Assembly (NCBI RefSeq): GCF_015221875.1
Contig: NZ_JACYGY010000001.1
Location: forward strand, 5,062,501-5,126,500
DNA: 64,000 nt
Direction of reading: 5' to 3'
DNA from: Dyadobacter subterraneus
Lineage (GTDB): Bacteria; Bacteroidota; Bacteroidia; Cytophagales; Spirosomataceae
Made by a program: the position numbers and the translations under genes. This document shows, in pieces, positions 17,091 to 26,334 of the stretch (the stretch's first letter is position 1; each line of letters opens with the position of its first letter). The notes below the pieces were generated by a model that made no database searches, was not told the DNA's origin, and saw only the letters and a list, made by a program, of their open reading frames with translations.

Positions 17091-17780
17091 CTACCGCGTT
17101 GCGATGTCAATTTCTGAACCGATTTCTGGTAAATAAAGTGTTATGCCCGATTTTTCAAATTCAGCGATCGCCTCGGATTTGTCGAGTTTTATAAATCCAA
17201 AAGTGTCATAATGAACACCCAGAACTTTGGTCGTTTTTACAAAATTTGCAGCTTCAATGGCATCTTCCACACCCATCGTCAGAACGTCGCCAACCGGGAA
17301 AACGGCAAAATCAAGATCTGCCCATTTCGGGATCAGCGTCATGTCAAGCGTAAGCCCGGTATCGCCGCTATAATAGAAATTTCCATCATCGGTTTTCAAT
17401 ACAAATCCGCTCGCTACGCCGGCGTAACTTCCGTCTGAAAAACTGGCAGAATGTTGTGCAGAAACCGCTTTTGCAACGCCGAAATCAAAAGTTGCTTTAC
17501 CACCCGGATTCAACGGAAAAACGTTTTTCACGCCTTGCGCATTGAAATAATTGTACAACTCCCAAATCCCGACAATCGTCGCGCCAGCGCGGTTGGCAAT
17601 GGCTACCGCGTCCAGCATGTGATCAAAATGACCATGGGAAATAAAAATATAATCTGCCTTAATTTCTTCAATGTTAATGTCTTTCGCCAATTCATTTCCG
17701 GAAATATAAGGATCAAATAAAATATGTTTGCCGCCGGCAAATACCGAAAAACAAGAGTGGCCGTAGTAGGTGATTTTCAT
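17091..17780 (-). CDS. UPF0173-type metal-dependent hydrolase (metallo-beta-lactamase fold)
   Basis: 229 residues. The metal-binding motif is complete: SHGHFDH with His49, His51, Asp53 and His54, followed by the bridging Asp in YYSGDTG and a C-terminal His in GVHYDTFG. The start KITYYGHSCF and the length match UPF0173. Cytoplasmic, no signal peptide. The physiological substrate of the family is not established. It has its own terminator. Confidence 0.92.
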   Translation of the reverse strand: MKITYYGHSCFSVFAGGKHILFDPYISGNELAKDINIEEIKADYIFISHGHFDHMLDAVAIANRAGATIVGIWELYNYFNAQGVKNVFPLNPGGKATFDFGVAKAVSAQHSASFSDGSYAGVASGFVLKTDDGNFYYSGDTGLTLDMTLIPKWADLDFAVFPVGDVLTMGVEDAIEAANFVKTTKVLGVHYDTFGFIKLDKSEAIAEFEKSGITLYLPEIGSEIDIATR

Positions 17781-17820
17781 CTTCTGTTTATTTTTATTTG
17801 ATAGATTTAAAACAGTTCAG

Positions 17821-17846
17821 AGCCTGTCAATTTGACCAGACAGGCT
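17821..17846 (-). terminator. Terminator of the Ohr gene
   Basis: Inverted repeat AGCCTGTC / GACAGGCT with a 10-nt loop, 20 nt past the stop at 17867. On the minus strand a T-rich stretch (ACTGTTTTAAA) follows. Confidence 0.6.
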
Positions 17847-17866
17847 GTGAAATACAAATATACCGG

Positions 17867-18298
17867 TTAAACCAGGTTTATTACAACATCAATATTACCT
17901 CTTGTTGCTTTGGAATACGGACATGTCTGATGCGCTTCATATACAAGACTTTGTGCCAATTCATGGTCAATACCTGGCAAACTCACATTGAGACGGGCCT
18001 GAAGAAAATAACCTCCTTCACCGGTTCCAAGATCAATTTCTGTATCAACGGCGGTATCGACCGGAAGTTTAATTTTCGATTTACCTGCGGCAATTCCAAT
18101 TGCACCAATAAAACAGGCCGACCAGCCGGCTGCCAAAAGTTGTTCAGGATTTGTTCCTTTACCCGAAGTACCAGGTGAGGAAAGTTTAATATCAAGACGA
18201 TTATCTGAACTTCGGGAAAAACCATCGCGGCCACCGGTTGTATGGGTTTTTCCTGTATAAAGTACTTTTTCGATTTGGTTGATTGCGTTCGTTTCCAT
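17867..18298 (-). CDS. ohr: Organic hydroperoxide resistance protein (Ohr/OsmC family peroxiredoxin)
   Basis: 143 residues from the ATG at 18298 (METNAINQ...); the upstream in-frame ATG at 18334 adds an unlikely 12-residue lysine-rich tail. The two catalytic cysteines are present: Cys62 in AAGWSACFIGAI and Cys126 in HQTCPYSKATRGN, with the family arginine in TTGGRDG. Reduces organic hydroperoxides with a lipoyl-type thiol donor in characterised members. Monocistronic. Confidence 0.93.
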   Translation of the reverse strand: METNAINQIEKVLYTGKTHTTGGRDGFSRSSDNRLDIKLSSPGTSGKGTNPEQLLAAGWSACFIGAIGIAAGKSKIKLPVDTAVDTEIDLGTGEGGYFLQARLNVSLPGIDHELAQSLVYEAHQTCPYSKATRGNIDVVINLV

Positions 18299-18613
18299 TG
18301 TTTTATTTTTTATTTTTTTAAATTGATGTATCAAAATTAACCTCTCTCCTGCCCGTTTGAAATGAATAAATAGTCGGATTGGACGAAGTTGAAGTTGGGT
18401 TGGTCATCGCCGAACCTGAATTCGGCAGAGCCGTATTTTAATCTTTCCAGAGTAGTGATTTGCATGCTGTACTCAGTCCTATACAAAAGCCATTGAAGCC
18501 TAAAACATTCAGGTTTTCACTTGTCCAGTTCAGCCTTGAATTTGCCTGACTGAGCCTTTTTCCAATTCCCGTTTTTCATTGAAGGATATACTTTTGATGA
18601 AAAATAATATGAT

Positions 18614-19576
18614 ATGAGCACCTCACAACAAAACAGTTATAAAAGAAAGGCAGTTGTATTGCTTGCCATTTTGTTCGTTGCCTTCATAGGCTTTCAGGCA
18701 ACAAGTCCGGACATATCAGAACGGCCGGTAACAGGAGAATTTAAGGGACCGGAAGATGTGGCGAATATTTTCAAGCGTTCCTGCTACGACTGTCATTCCA
18801 ACGAAACAAACCTTAACTGGTATGACAAAATCGCGCCGTTTTCTCACATCGTTGCGGCTGATGTGAACAAAGCCAGAAAACGGTTTAATTTTTCAGAGTG
18901 GGACAGCATACCAAAAGCAGATCAGGAAGCTAAGTTGTGGTATATGGTCAATATGATTGATGCAAAAAAAATGCCGCTTCCCTCTTACACCGCCATTCAT
19001 CCAGCAGCGAAAGTTTCTGACAAAGAGCTGGTTATTTTGAAAAATTATGTAACCGGACTTTCAGCGAAAATTCATGAAAAGGGCGATACGGCAACAATTA
19101 AAAAATCTGAACATAATGCACCGACAAATCACACCGCCCAATCAAATAATTTCCCGGAATCCGTTAATGGAATCCGGTATTTTGACGATTACAAAAACTG
19201 GAAAGTGATCAGCTCGACAAATCGTTTTGATAATGGAACCATGCGGCTGATCTATGGAAATGACATAGCGGTAAAAGCTATAAAAGAAGACAAAATAAAG
19301 CCCTGGCCAAACGGTGCCATTATTGTAAAAGTGGTCTGGAACAGCCAGCATGAAGACAAAAACGGAAATATCAGTACGGGAAATTTCAATAACGTGCAAA
19401 TGATGATCAGGGATGACAAAAAATTCAAGGCTACCGAAGGCTGGGGATTTGCGCGGTTCAGCGGTTTGGATCTTGTGCCTTATGGAAAAACAATTTCGTT
19501 TGCCACTTCCTGCATCAATTGCCACAAACTTGTTCCTGAAAACGGCTTTGTATTTGATATCCCGACCAAAAAATAA
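18614..19576 (+). CDS. Haem-binding domain plus cytochrome P460 fusion
   Basis: 320 residues. A single membrane anchor lies at 12-29. An N-terminal Haem_bd-type domain (PF14376 style) has the heme motif CYDCH at 57-61 and SHIVAADVNKARKRFNFSEW. The C-terminal half is cytochrome P460-like (YKNWKVISSTNRFDNGTMRLIYG) with the heme motif CINCH at 300-304. Both c-type motifs are intact. P460 proteins act on hydroxylamine or nitric oxide in other bacteria; the substrate here is unknown. First gene of an apparent five-gene operon with short gaps (27, 6 and 18 nt, then an overlap). Confidence 0.88.
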   Translation: MSTSQQNSYKRKAVVLLAILFVAFIGFQATSPDISERPVTGEFKGPEDVANIFKRSCYDCHSNETNLNWYDKIAPFSHIVAADVNKARKRFNFSEWDSIPKADQEAKLWYMVNMIDAKKMPLPSYTAIHPAAKVSDKELVILKNYVTGLSAKIHEKGDTATIKKSEHNAPTNHTAQSNNFPESVNGIRYFDDYKNWKVISSTNRFDNGTMRLIYGNDIAVKAIKEDKIKPWPNGAIIVKVVWNSQHEDKNGNISTGNFNNVQMMIRDDKKFKATEGWGFARFSGLDLVPYGKTISFATSCINCHKLVPENGFVFDIPTKK

Positions 19577-19603
19577 TCTTTTTAACCATTAAATTTAGAA
19601 ACA

Positions 19604-20401
19604 ATGAAAAAGCTCATAAATATCTCTTTTGCTACAAGTTTAGCCGTTGCAGCCATCATTTTAACTTCATTTGTTGAAGGCCAACATAACACAGAAGTAC
19701 AAAAAGAAAAGATTGACAATACCGGAAATTCCGGTTTTGCCGTGGTGGAGCTTTTTACCTCACAAGGTTGTTCGAGCTGTCCGCCGGCGGAGGATCTTGT
19801 TGCGAAAGTACAGGAGGAAAATATAGGAAAACCGGTTTATATACTCGCATTTCATGTTGATTACTGGAATCACCAGGGCTGGAAAGATGTGTTCAGCGAT
19901 CGTGAATTTACCAAAAGACAATACCAATATGCGAGCTGGTTGAAAACGGAAACAGTTTACACACCTCAGATTGTCGTAAATGGCAAAAGGGAATTTATTG
20001 GTTCCCAGGAAGCGACGTTGAATAATGCGCTTACTACCAGTTTGCATGCGACATTCCCTTCCAGTCTTTCTCTCAACGCCAATTTAAATTCTAACAAGAT
20101 CAAAGTACAATATCAGTCAAAAGGTGCTGACCATAACACAAGTCTGCAATTGGCTTTGGTACAAAAAGTGGCTCAAACAACCGTAAAAAGAGGTGAAAAT
20201 GCCGGACGTATTCTTTCTCACGTGCAGATTGTGCGCCAGATCCAAAGTGAATCTGTAAGTTCAACAGGTTCCGGGTATGCAGAAATTTTAATTCCTGCGG
20301 GATTTGATCCCAAAGGCTGGGAAGTGATCGGTTTTCTTCAAAATACTAATAACGGAGAGATTTTTGCGGCTGCGAAACAGGACTTTAAGGTTAACATTTA
20401 A
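19604..20401 (+). CDS. DUF1223 thioredoxin-like secreted protein
   Basis: 265 residues with an N-terminal signal peptide (residues 1-24). DUF1223 landmarks: AVVELFTSQGCSSCPPAED with the CxxC-like pair Cys56 and Cys59, then ILAFHVDYWNHQGWKDVFSD, the Gln/Tyr-rich REFTKRQYQYA and TVYTPQIVVNGKREF. A thioredoxin fold with a possible redox or metal role in the periplasm. Second gene of the P460 operon, so a redox job linked to the heme protein is inferred. Confidence 0.9.
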   Translation: MKKLINISFATSLAVAAIILTSFVEGQHNTEVQKEKIDNTGNSGFAVVELFTSQGCSSCPPAEDLVAKVQEENIGKPVYILAFHVDYWNHQGWKDVFSDREFTKRQYQYASWLKTETVYTPQIVVNGKREFIGSQEATLNNALTTSLHATFPSSLSLNANLNSNKIKVQYQSKGADHNTSLQLALVQKVAQTTVKRGENAGRILSHVQIVRQIQSESVSSTGSGYAEILIPAGFDPKGWEVIGFLQNTNNGEIFAAAKQDFKVNI

Positions 20402-20407
20402 TTTAAT

Positions 20408-20869
20408 ATGCTGATGAAAATCCAGATCCTGACACTTTTTGTACTCTGCATACTCATGGCAGCATGCAGCAATTCGCCCAAACCGGTACTGGCGCCTGAG
20501 AAAATTTTTGAAGATCCGGATATGCATGTGATCACGTCAGTTTTTAATAAAAAATCCGGAATCACTTCCACGCTTTATGGAAACAAACCGGCATTGGAAG
20601 CGGCACGAAATGAGTCAGAAAACCACGTTGCCGGAGAAATTTTCAGGCTTGTAACCTGGGAGCTACAACCAAATCCATACTGGTTTGGCGGAAATATAAA
20701 CGGCGAAGAAAAATGCGTGGAAACTGTAAAAGTATTGCCGGCTGAAAATGGAATACGGGTTGATTACGAAGTAGAAAATAACGGTGGTGATGTTTTGAAA
20801 AGATACGATCCGGACAAACAGGAGCGGATTAATTTTATCTTTGATCAAAAGGCAGCCGTTTTCCCCTAA
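20408..20869 (+). CDS. Putative lipoprotein associated with cytochrome P460
   Basis: 153 residues (151 from an ATG at 20414). The leader MKIQILTLFVLCILMAAC is a good lipobox. The mature domain has a compact beta-rich pattern (GEIFRLVTWELQPNPYWFGGNINGEEKCVETVKV). The family is not recognised. It is six nt after the DUF1223 gene and 18 nt before the kinase, so co-transcription with P460 and the two-component pair is very likely. Confidence 0.7.
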   Translation: MLMKIQILTLFVLCILMAACSNSPKPVLAPEKIFEDPDMHVITSVFNKKSGITSTLYGNKPALEAARNESENHVAGEIFRLVTWELQPNPYWFGGNINGEEKCVETVKVLPAENGIRVDYEVENNGGDVLKRYDPDKQERINFIFDQKAAVFP

Positions 20870-20887
20870 GCAAAATAAATCTTTTTC

Positions 20888-21907
20888 ATGAATACAAAAA
20901 CTTTTAAGGTCTCGGCTGTGATCATCTGGCTTAGTTCACTTTCCCTTGGCATTTTGGTGATGGTTCCTAAAATTGCAGAACAGCATTTTAGCGTCTTTTC
21001 TACATTGGCCGATGGTCTGGTAACGTCTTTGTTCACGTTGTTTGTCTGGTATTTCAACATTTATTCGCTACCTAAATTTTCAAAATTCAATGCAGCAACC
21101 GGGTTTTCCTATCCGTTACTGATTCGAAGTGTAATAATTGGTTTTGTGGTTATGTTTTTGATGGTTTCAGCGTGGCAGTTTCTGGTGCCTTCGCCGGAAT
21201 TTGGTCCTGTAATGCTGATGCTTGAAGTGAGGGGAATTCTGATCAACCTAACGTTTTATATGCTGCTGAATCTGCTTTATCAGACATATCAAAACCAACA
21301 GGTCGTTGTAGAACTTGAACGTACAAAAGCCGATAATCTTGGAGCACAATATGAATTACTCAAACAACAGGTAAACCCGCATTTTTTATTTAACAGCCTT
21401 AATACGCTGAAATCCATGGTGGAGCTTGAAGATAAAAACAGTGTGGATTTCATTTTGAAACTATCTGATTTTTACCGTTTTACTTTGGAAAATCGAAAAA
21501 TGGATGTAATTCCTTTAACGGAAGAAATTGAAATACTGGATGCTTATATGTTTCTCCTCAAAGCAAGATTTGAAGAAGGGATCAGCATTGTATATAAAAT
21601 TGAACCGGGTCATTACAATACCTGGATACCGCCTTTCACCTTGCAGCTGCTGGTTGAAAACTGTATCAAACACAATGTCGTATCGCTGGATTATCCGCTG
21701 AATATTATCCTTTATTCGGAGGAAGGAAAACTGGTGGTTGAAAATAAAATGCAGTTAAAGAAAAATCCGGGACGTTCCACGGAACTGGGACTGGACAATA
21801 TCAACCAGCGTTACCTGCATCTTTTGGACAAAAAAATAGAAATAGAAACGACCAACGATTTTTTCAGGGTCAAACTTCCATTAATTTATGAATATATTAA
21901 TCATTGA
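20888..21907 (+). CDS. LytS/YehU-type membrane sensor histidine kinase (P460 operon)
   Basis: 339 residues with four membrane segments before residue 135 and no extracellular domain of note. The phospho-acceptor box reads LLKQQVNPHFLFNSLNTL with His165; the N-box is LLVENCIKHN and the glycine motif TELGLDNI. It overlaps the downstream regulator by 20 nt, so the two are translationally coupled. More distant from the other two kinases in the window than they are from each other. Likely senses a signal related to the redox proteins upstream. Confidence 0.93.
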   Translation: MNTKTFKVSAVIIWLSSLSLGILVMVPKIAEQHFSVFSTLADGLVTSLFTLFVWYFNIYSLPKFSKFNAATGFSYPLLIRSVIIGFVVMFLMVSAWQFLVPSPEFGPVMLMLEVRGILINLTFYMLLNLLYQTYQNQQVVVELERTKADNLGAQYELLKQQVNPHFLFNSLNTLKSMVELEDKNSVDFILKLSDFYRFTLENRKMDVIPLTEEIEILDAYMFLLKARFEEGISIVYKIEPGHYNTWIPPFTLQLLVENCIKHNVVSLDYPLNIILYSEEGKLVVENKMQLKKNPGRSTELGLDNINQRYLHLLDKKIEIETTNDFFRVKLPLIYEYINH

Positions 21908-22655
21908 AGATGAGATAAAAACAGCCAAATCTTTGGCGCAGATCATTACTTCGATACGCCCCGAGGCTAAAATTGTTGCCACCATACAAAGCGTGGAAAG
22001 AGCAGTGTTATATCTGTCAGAAAACACGCAGCCAGATCTGATTTTCATGGACATCCAGCTTTCGGATGGCTTGTGTTTCCAGATTTTTGAGTCCGTAAAA
22101 GTGGTTCCTCCTGTGATATTTTGTACGGCTTATGACAATTATGCGATTGAAGCATTTAAAGCAAACGGCATTGATTATCTGCTTAAACCGTTTAAAAAAG
22201 AACATATTGAATCTGCGCTTGATAAGCTGAGCAATCTGAGATCTTACTTTTCAGCAGAAAAACCACTGGTGCCTGATCTGGAATTACTATTGAAAAAACT
22301 TGGTGAGCCTGACGGAAAGAAGAGTTTTCTGGTTTTCAACAAAAACAAATACATGACCGTGAAAACAGAAAGCATCGCGTTTTTCTACATTCACAACGAA
22401 TCGACCTGCATTGTAACTTTTGACCAGCATGAATATTCAATTTCCCAGCCTTTGGAAGAAATACAGAATATCGTTCAATCCAGCCAGTTTTACAGATTGA
22501 ACAGACAGTATCTGATAAATTTTGAAGCCGTGAAAGAAGTAGAACATTATTTTTCACGAAAGCTTTTTGTAAAATTAACCGTTCCTACGGCTGAGAAATT
22601 ATTACTGGGAAAAGAGAAAGTCAGCAGCTTTTTAAATTGGCTGGAAAACCGCTAG
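21888..22655 (+). CDS. LytTR-family response regulator (P460 operon)
   Basis: 255 residues: receiver domain with acidic pocket EDE, phospho-acceptor Asp55 in LIFMDIQL and Lys in LLKPFKK, followed by a LytTR DNA-binding domain from about residue 145 (KYMTVKTESIAFFYIHNESTC, FYRLNRQYLINF). Partner of the kinase that overlaps it; last gene of the P460 operon. Confidence 0.93.
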   Translation: MNILIIEDEIKTAKSLAQIITSIRPEAKIVATIQSVERAVLYLSENTQPDLIFMDIQLSDGLCFQIFESVKVVPPVIFCTAYDNYAIEAFKANGIDYLLKPFKKEHIESALDKLSNLRSYFSAEKPLVPDLELLLKKLGEPDGKKSFLVFNKNKYMTVKTESIAFFYIHNESTCIVTFDQHEYSISQPLEEIQNIVQSSQFYRLNRQYLINFEAVKEVEHYFSRKLFVKLTVPTAEKLLLGKEKVSSFLNWLENR

Positions 22656-22740
22656 CTACGTCAAAAGTCAATAACGTTTTTTCTGATTATCGAAACGGAT
22701 ATGCTCTTTTGAATGTTAAACGAAAAAATGAGAAGAAGTC

Positions 22741-23034
22741 ATGCCAGAACTACAACTTACCGGTCTTCAAAAAAGAGCCGAAAAATATATCAACAAACAG
22801 ATCACCTACGCAAAAATGCCTGGTGAATTTGTTCGGGGCAATTTTATTGGTTTTGACAAGGATTCCATTGATCGTGCAGTCATCCAACTTTCCAATGCTG
22901 CGGATCGGATGACAGTTCCATTGATGTATGTTGTAAATTATTTTGAAGAAAAGGACGACGCAAAAAAAATCGACGTGGGCAATGAAGGTTATGTACCAAG
23001 GCCTCCATATAAACCACACAAACAGCCGAAATAA
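22741..23034 (+). CDS. Conserved-looking small protein, unknown
   Basis: 97 residues, soluble, no signal peptide. Regular amphipathic helix near the N-terminus (GLQKRAEKYINKQITYAK) and a basic proline-rich tail (PRPPYKPHKQPK). It ends one base before the convergent AlkA-like gene, with no terminator between. ATG start at 22741 taken. I do not recognise the family. Confidence 0.5.
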   Translation: MPELQLTGLQKRAEKYINKQITYAKMPGEFVRGNFIGFDKDSIDRAVIQLSNAADRMTVPLMYVVNYFEEKDDAKKIDVGNEGYVPRPPYKPHKQPK

Positions 23035-23664
23035 TCAACTTCTAAACGGCGAAGAAAGATAATGATGCCACAAAATCATCGTTGCCACGGTACGATACGG
23101 CTTCCAGCTTTCGGCCACTTCAAGTAAACTTTCTCGTGATGTGCTTTTATCCAGTTTTTTCGCTCTTTTTAAAGCATTCACCGCCGCCAGATCGCCAATT
23201 GGAAAAATATCCGCTCGTTGTAAAACAAACATCAAATAGATATCGGTTGTCCAGTTACCGATTCCTTTTAGTTGAGTGAGTTTGCTGCGCACTTCGTCAT
23301 CAGACATACTTTCCAAAACAACCAGATCCAGTCGTTTTTCGACTAACTCCAAAGCGAGATTTCTTAAATAAATTGTTTTTTGCCGACTTACATAACAGGC
23401 TTTTAATTCTTCATCGCTGAGTTTCAGAATATTTTCAGGTGTTAATTCTGTCGTTTTATCCTGCAATTTTTTCAATGCAGCAAGAGCCGAAGCCAATGAA
23501 ACCTGCTGTTCCAGAATGATATGAACCAGCGTTACATAAGTATTGGGTCTGGTCCACATTGGCGGATATTTGTATTCTTTTATGATCGCCGACAAATCTT
23601 CATCCCTGGCAGCCAGTTCATCACAAATATTATGAAAATTATCAGCTGAGAAAGTTACGTGCAT
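23035..23664 (-). CDS. AlkA-like DNA-3-methyladenine glycosylase II (HhH-GPD superfamily)
   Basis: 209 residues. The helix-hairpin-helix is QLKGIGNWTTD (about 130-141) and the catalytic aspartate is Asp158 in FPIGDLAAVNAL. The upstream IILEQQVSLASA segment is the usual HhH-GPD base-flipping helix. Removes alkylated purines from DNA. It lies 65 nt downstream of the ogt-like gene on the same strand, forming an alkylation-repair pair. Confidence 0.92.
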   Translation of the reverse strand: MHVTFSADNFHNICDELAARDEDLSAIIKEYKYPPMWTRPNTYVTLVHIILEQQVSLASALAALKKLQDKTTELTPENILKLSDEELKACYVSRQKTIYLRNLALELVEKRLDLVVLESMSDDEVRSKLTQLKGIGNWTTDIYLMFVLQRADIFPIGDLAAVNALKRAKKLDKSTSRESLLEVAESWKPYRTVATMILWHHYLSSPFRS

Positions 23665-23729
23665 TTTTCTATTAATTTCTTAGGATTAGAGCTTTCAAAT
23701 AGCCCTGAAATTATTGGACCCGGAAAAGC

Positions 23730-24233
23730 TTAATCCCACAATGAAGTTTGTTTAAAAGGTCTTTCTATATCCAAAAGAATTGTTTTGTTAGCCATTCCTC
23801 CGCCAAATCCAACCAGTTTTCCGGTTGAACCGATCACGCGGTGACACGGTGCAATGATGGCTATTGGATTTTTATTTGCAGCACCGCCAACAGCACGGAC
23901 AGCCTGTGGACTGCCAATTTGTTTGGCAACCTGCCCATAAGTTCTGGTCTCACCAAATGGAATTGCAAGTAACGCTTCCCAAACTTTCTTTTGAAATTCT
24001 GTTCCCTGAAAATCAAGTTTTAAAGAAAAGTCTTTTCGTTTTTTGGCAAAATATTCATTTAGCTGTTTTTCCGTTTCCAGAAGAACGGGATGACTACCAT
24101 CTTTTATACCAAAACTGATTCCGGTACTGTCAGGATCGTCTTTCTCCCATAAAACCGACGACAAACCCTGCTCACTGGCCACCAGTATTAATTTCCCTAC
24201 GGGAGACTCCATGGTTTTAAAGAAATATTCCAT
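23730..24233 (-). CDS. ogt: Methylated-DNA--protein-cysteine methyltransferase
   Basis: 167 residues with the full signature IAIIAPCHRVIGSTGKLVGFGGG, where Cys130 accepts the methyl group, and the DNA-binding helix TYGQVAKQIGSPQAVRAVGGA. Direct reversal of O6-methylguanine. No Ada regulatory domain, so Ogt-type. First gene of a repair pair with the AlkA-like gene. Confidence 0.95.
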   Translation of the reverse strand: MEYFFKTMESPVGKLILVASEQGLSSVLWEKDDPDSTGISFGIKDGSHPVLLETEKQLNEYFAKKRKDFSLKLDFQGTEFQKKVWEALLAIPFGETRTYGQVAKQIGSPQAVRAVGGAANKNPIAIIAPCHRVIGSTGKLVGFGGGMANKTILLDIERPFKQTSLWD

Positions 24234-24377
24234 TAATATGCCTTCCTACAAAAGATCGTGTTAGTACTTTTTGTCAAATCTTCGAAAAGACCGACAGCAA
24301 TTTTTCAACCATAAATATCAAAAATTTTCTTCACTTCGGGTCTTTTGTTTTATATTGAGCTGACTTTTAGATTAAAC

Positions 24378-25466
24378 ATGCGGCGTTCAGTTTTTGATAA
24401 GAAATGGTTACTTGGCTTCGCCCTTGCCATTATTTACATTCCGCTAAGAACATTCATCAATGTTCAGCATGACATATGGTATACAATTCTCAGCAAGCTT
24501 CCGCTCTTTCTTATTGAAATTCTGGTTAGTACTATCTTTTTCACCAGCTGGATTTATATGATTGACTGGGGACTTAAAAAGCTCGCCAAAATAACCGGCA
24601 GCGATAAATCTTCCGAATTCCAGCTTTCAAATCAGCTTATCACTCTCGTTCCCGCGGTTTTACTGGCCATTCTGTTTAACTGGATGCTCATTTTCACCTG
24701 GGGTTTCATGGAAACGTTCTGGGACCATATTCCGATGACATTTTCGTATAATCCAAAACATGCAGCTGCATTCAGCAACCGTTATAAAGGTAATCAGGCA
24801 TTGACGATCCTGGCACTTATTTCTGCTTATTATTTGTGTGTGAGTAATCAGGTGCAAGAGAATTTTAAAAAAGTACTTGTAGATTCTCAAATACTTGAAA
24901 AGGAGAATATTAATGCCAGATTTATGGCTTTAAAAAACCAGATTAGTCCGCATTTTCTTTTTAATAACTTAAGCGTTCTTGCTTCTCTTGTCGAATCGCA
25001 TCCTGAAAAATCGGGTGAATTTATCCATCAGCTTTCTTTGGCTTATCGTTATATTTTACAACAGTCAGAATTACGGCAGATTAGTTTGAAAGATGAAATG
25101 AACTTTCTGGAAACCTATACTTTTTTGCTCAGAACACGTTTCAAAGAGAAAGTTGTCATCGAAGCCAATTTATCTGCTCACGACCTTGAAACTTATTCAC
25201 TCATCCCGCTAACCTTACAGCTTTTGATTGAAAATGCAATCAAACACAATACCATGTCACTGGCAAACCCACTTCATGTAAGGATTTTTATTGAAGAAGA
25301 AATGCTGGTAGTATGTAATCCTTTGCAGAAAAGAAACCTTACAGAACCAACAACGCAACTTGGCCTTAAAAATATCATCAACCGATATAATCTGCTTTTG
25401 AACAGGCAGGTTATTGTTGAAAAAACGGCAGAAGACTTTGTTGTAAAAATTCCTCTGATCGCATGA
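24378..25466 (+). CDS. LytS/YehU-type membrane sensor histidine kinase (module B)
   Basis: ATG at 24378 gives 362 residues; a TTG at 24345 would add eleven. Four membrane segments lie before residue 160. The acceptor box is ALKNQISPHFLFNNLSVL with His192, the N-box LLIENAIKHN, the glycine motif TQLGLKNI. It is clearly a paralog of the kinase at 11458 along its whole length (for example GFALAIIYIPLRTFINV against GFGFAIIYVPIRIYINV). Overlaps its regulator by 4 nt. Confidence 0.93.
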   Translation: MRRSVFDKKWLLGFALAIIYIPLRTFINVQHDIWYTILSKLPLFLIEILVSTIFFTSWIYMIDWGLKKLAKITGSDKSSEFQLSNQLITLVPAVLLAILFNWMLIFTWGFMETFWDHIPMTFSYNPKHAAAFSNRYKGNQALTILALISAYYLCVSNQVQENFKKVLVDSQILEKENINARFMALKNQISPHFLFNNLSVLASLVESHPEKSGEFIHQLSLAYRYILQQSELRQISLKDEMNFLETYTFLLRTRFKEKVVIEANLSAHDLETYSLIPLTLQLLIENAIKHNTMSLANPLHVRIFIEEEMLVVCNPLQKRNLTEPTTQLGLKNIINRYNLLLNRQVIVEKTAEDFVVKIPLIA

Positions 25467-26212
25467 AAATACTTATTGTAGAAGATGAGGAATTAAGTGC
25501 AGAGCGATTGCACAAGCTAATTTTGACCATCGATTCGTCTATCCATTTACTTGGACTATTTCCCTCCGTTTTACAAACTATTGGATATCTTGCAGATGAA
25601 TCGTCGGTGAAGCCAGATCTGATTTTTCTGGATATTCATCTTGAAGATGGCGAGGGTTTCAGAATTGTTGAGAGCCTGAATTTAATGATTCCCATTATTT
25701 TCACTACGGCTTATGATGAATACATGCTCAAAGCCTTTAAAACCAACAGCATAGATTATCTTTTAAAGCCCATTAATCCGCTGGAACTTCAAGCCTCGCT
25801 GACAAAATTTAAAAAACTGTCTGAAACTTTTGAAAAAAGAATAACCATCGAGCAAGTACCAGACACGGAAAAATACAAGGACAGGTTTTTATGCACGGCG
25901 GGTTCGCGTTTTTTTACCTTCAAAACAACCGAGATTGCCTATTTTACAATCGAGCAAAGAGCCACTTTTTTAAGAGTATTTGACGGCCGTCATTTTGCTG
26001 TTGAATACAGTCTGGATCGATTAACACAAATCATTGACCCGCGACAGTTTTTTCGGATAAACCGCACCATGCTGATATGCTTTAATGCTATTGAAAACAT
26101 CCAGATCATTTCAGCAGGGAAATTGAGATTGGAACTGAATCCGGCCCTTTCCAAAGAAATTTACGTGAGCCCTGACCGTATTACCGAGTTTAAAATCTGG
26201 CTTGGAAAATAA
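25463..26212 (+). CDS. LytTR-family response regulator (module B)
   Basis: 249 residues, receiver with Asp57 in LIFLDIHL, IFTTAYD and LLKPIN, then a LytTR domain (TEIAYFTIEQRATFLRVFDGR, FFRINRTMLICF). Strong paralog of the regulator at 12555. Partner of the overlapping kinase; the half-AraC gene follows after about 120 nt. Confidence 0.93.
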   Translation: MKILIVEDEELSAERLHKLILTIDSSIHLLGLFPSVLQTIGYLADESSVKPDLIFLDIHLEDGEGFRIVESLNLMIPIIFTTAYDEYMLKAFKTNSIDYLLKPINPLELQASLTKFKKLSETFEKRITIEQVPDTEKYKDRFLCTAGSRFFTFKTTEIAYFTIEQRATFLRVFDGRHFAVEYSLDRLTQIIDPRQFFRINRTMLICFNAIENIQIISAGKLRLELNPALSKEIYVSPDRITEFKIWLGK

Positions 26213-26334
26213 GCTGACTTGCTATTCTGCAAGTCAAAACAGAGCTCTGAGCACAAAAAAATGACATTCAGACTTTTCTGTTTTTAAGCCTTGTATAAAT
26301 TTACAAACTTGGCTAAAACAGAATTGTCAGCACT

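Noticed and set aside
22637..22912. A 91-aa ORF overlapping the end of the third LytTR regulator.
   Set aside because: Out of frame with the 97-aa ORF at 22741, which has a cleaner ATG and better amino acid composition.
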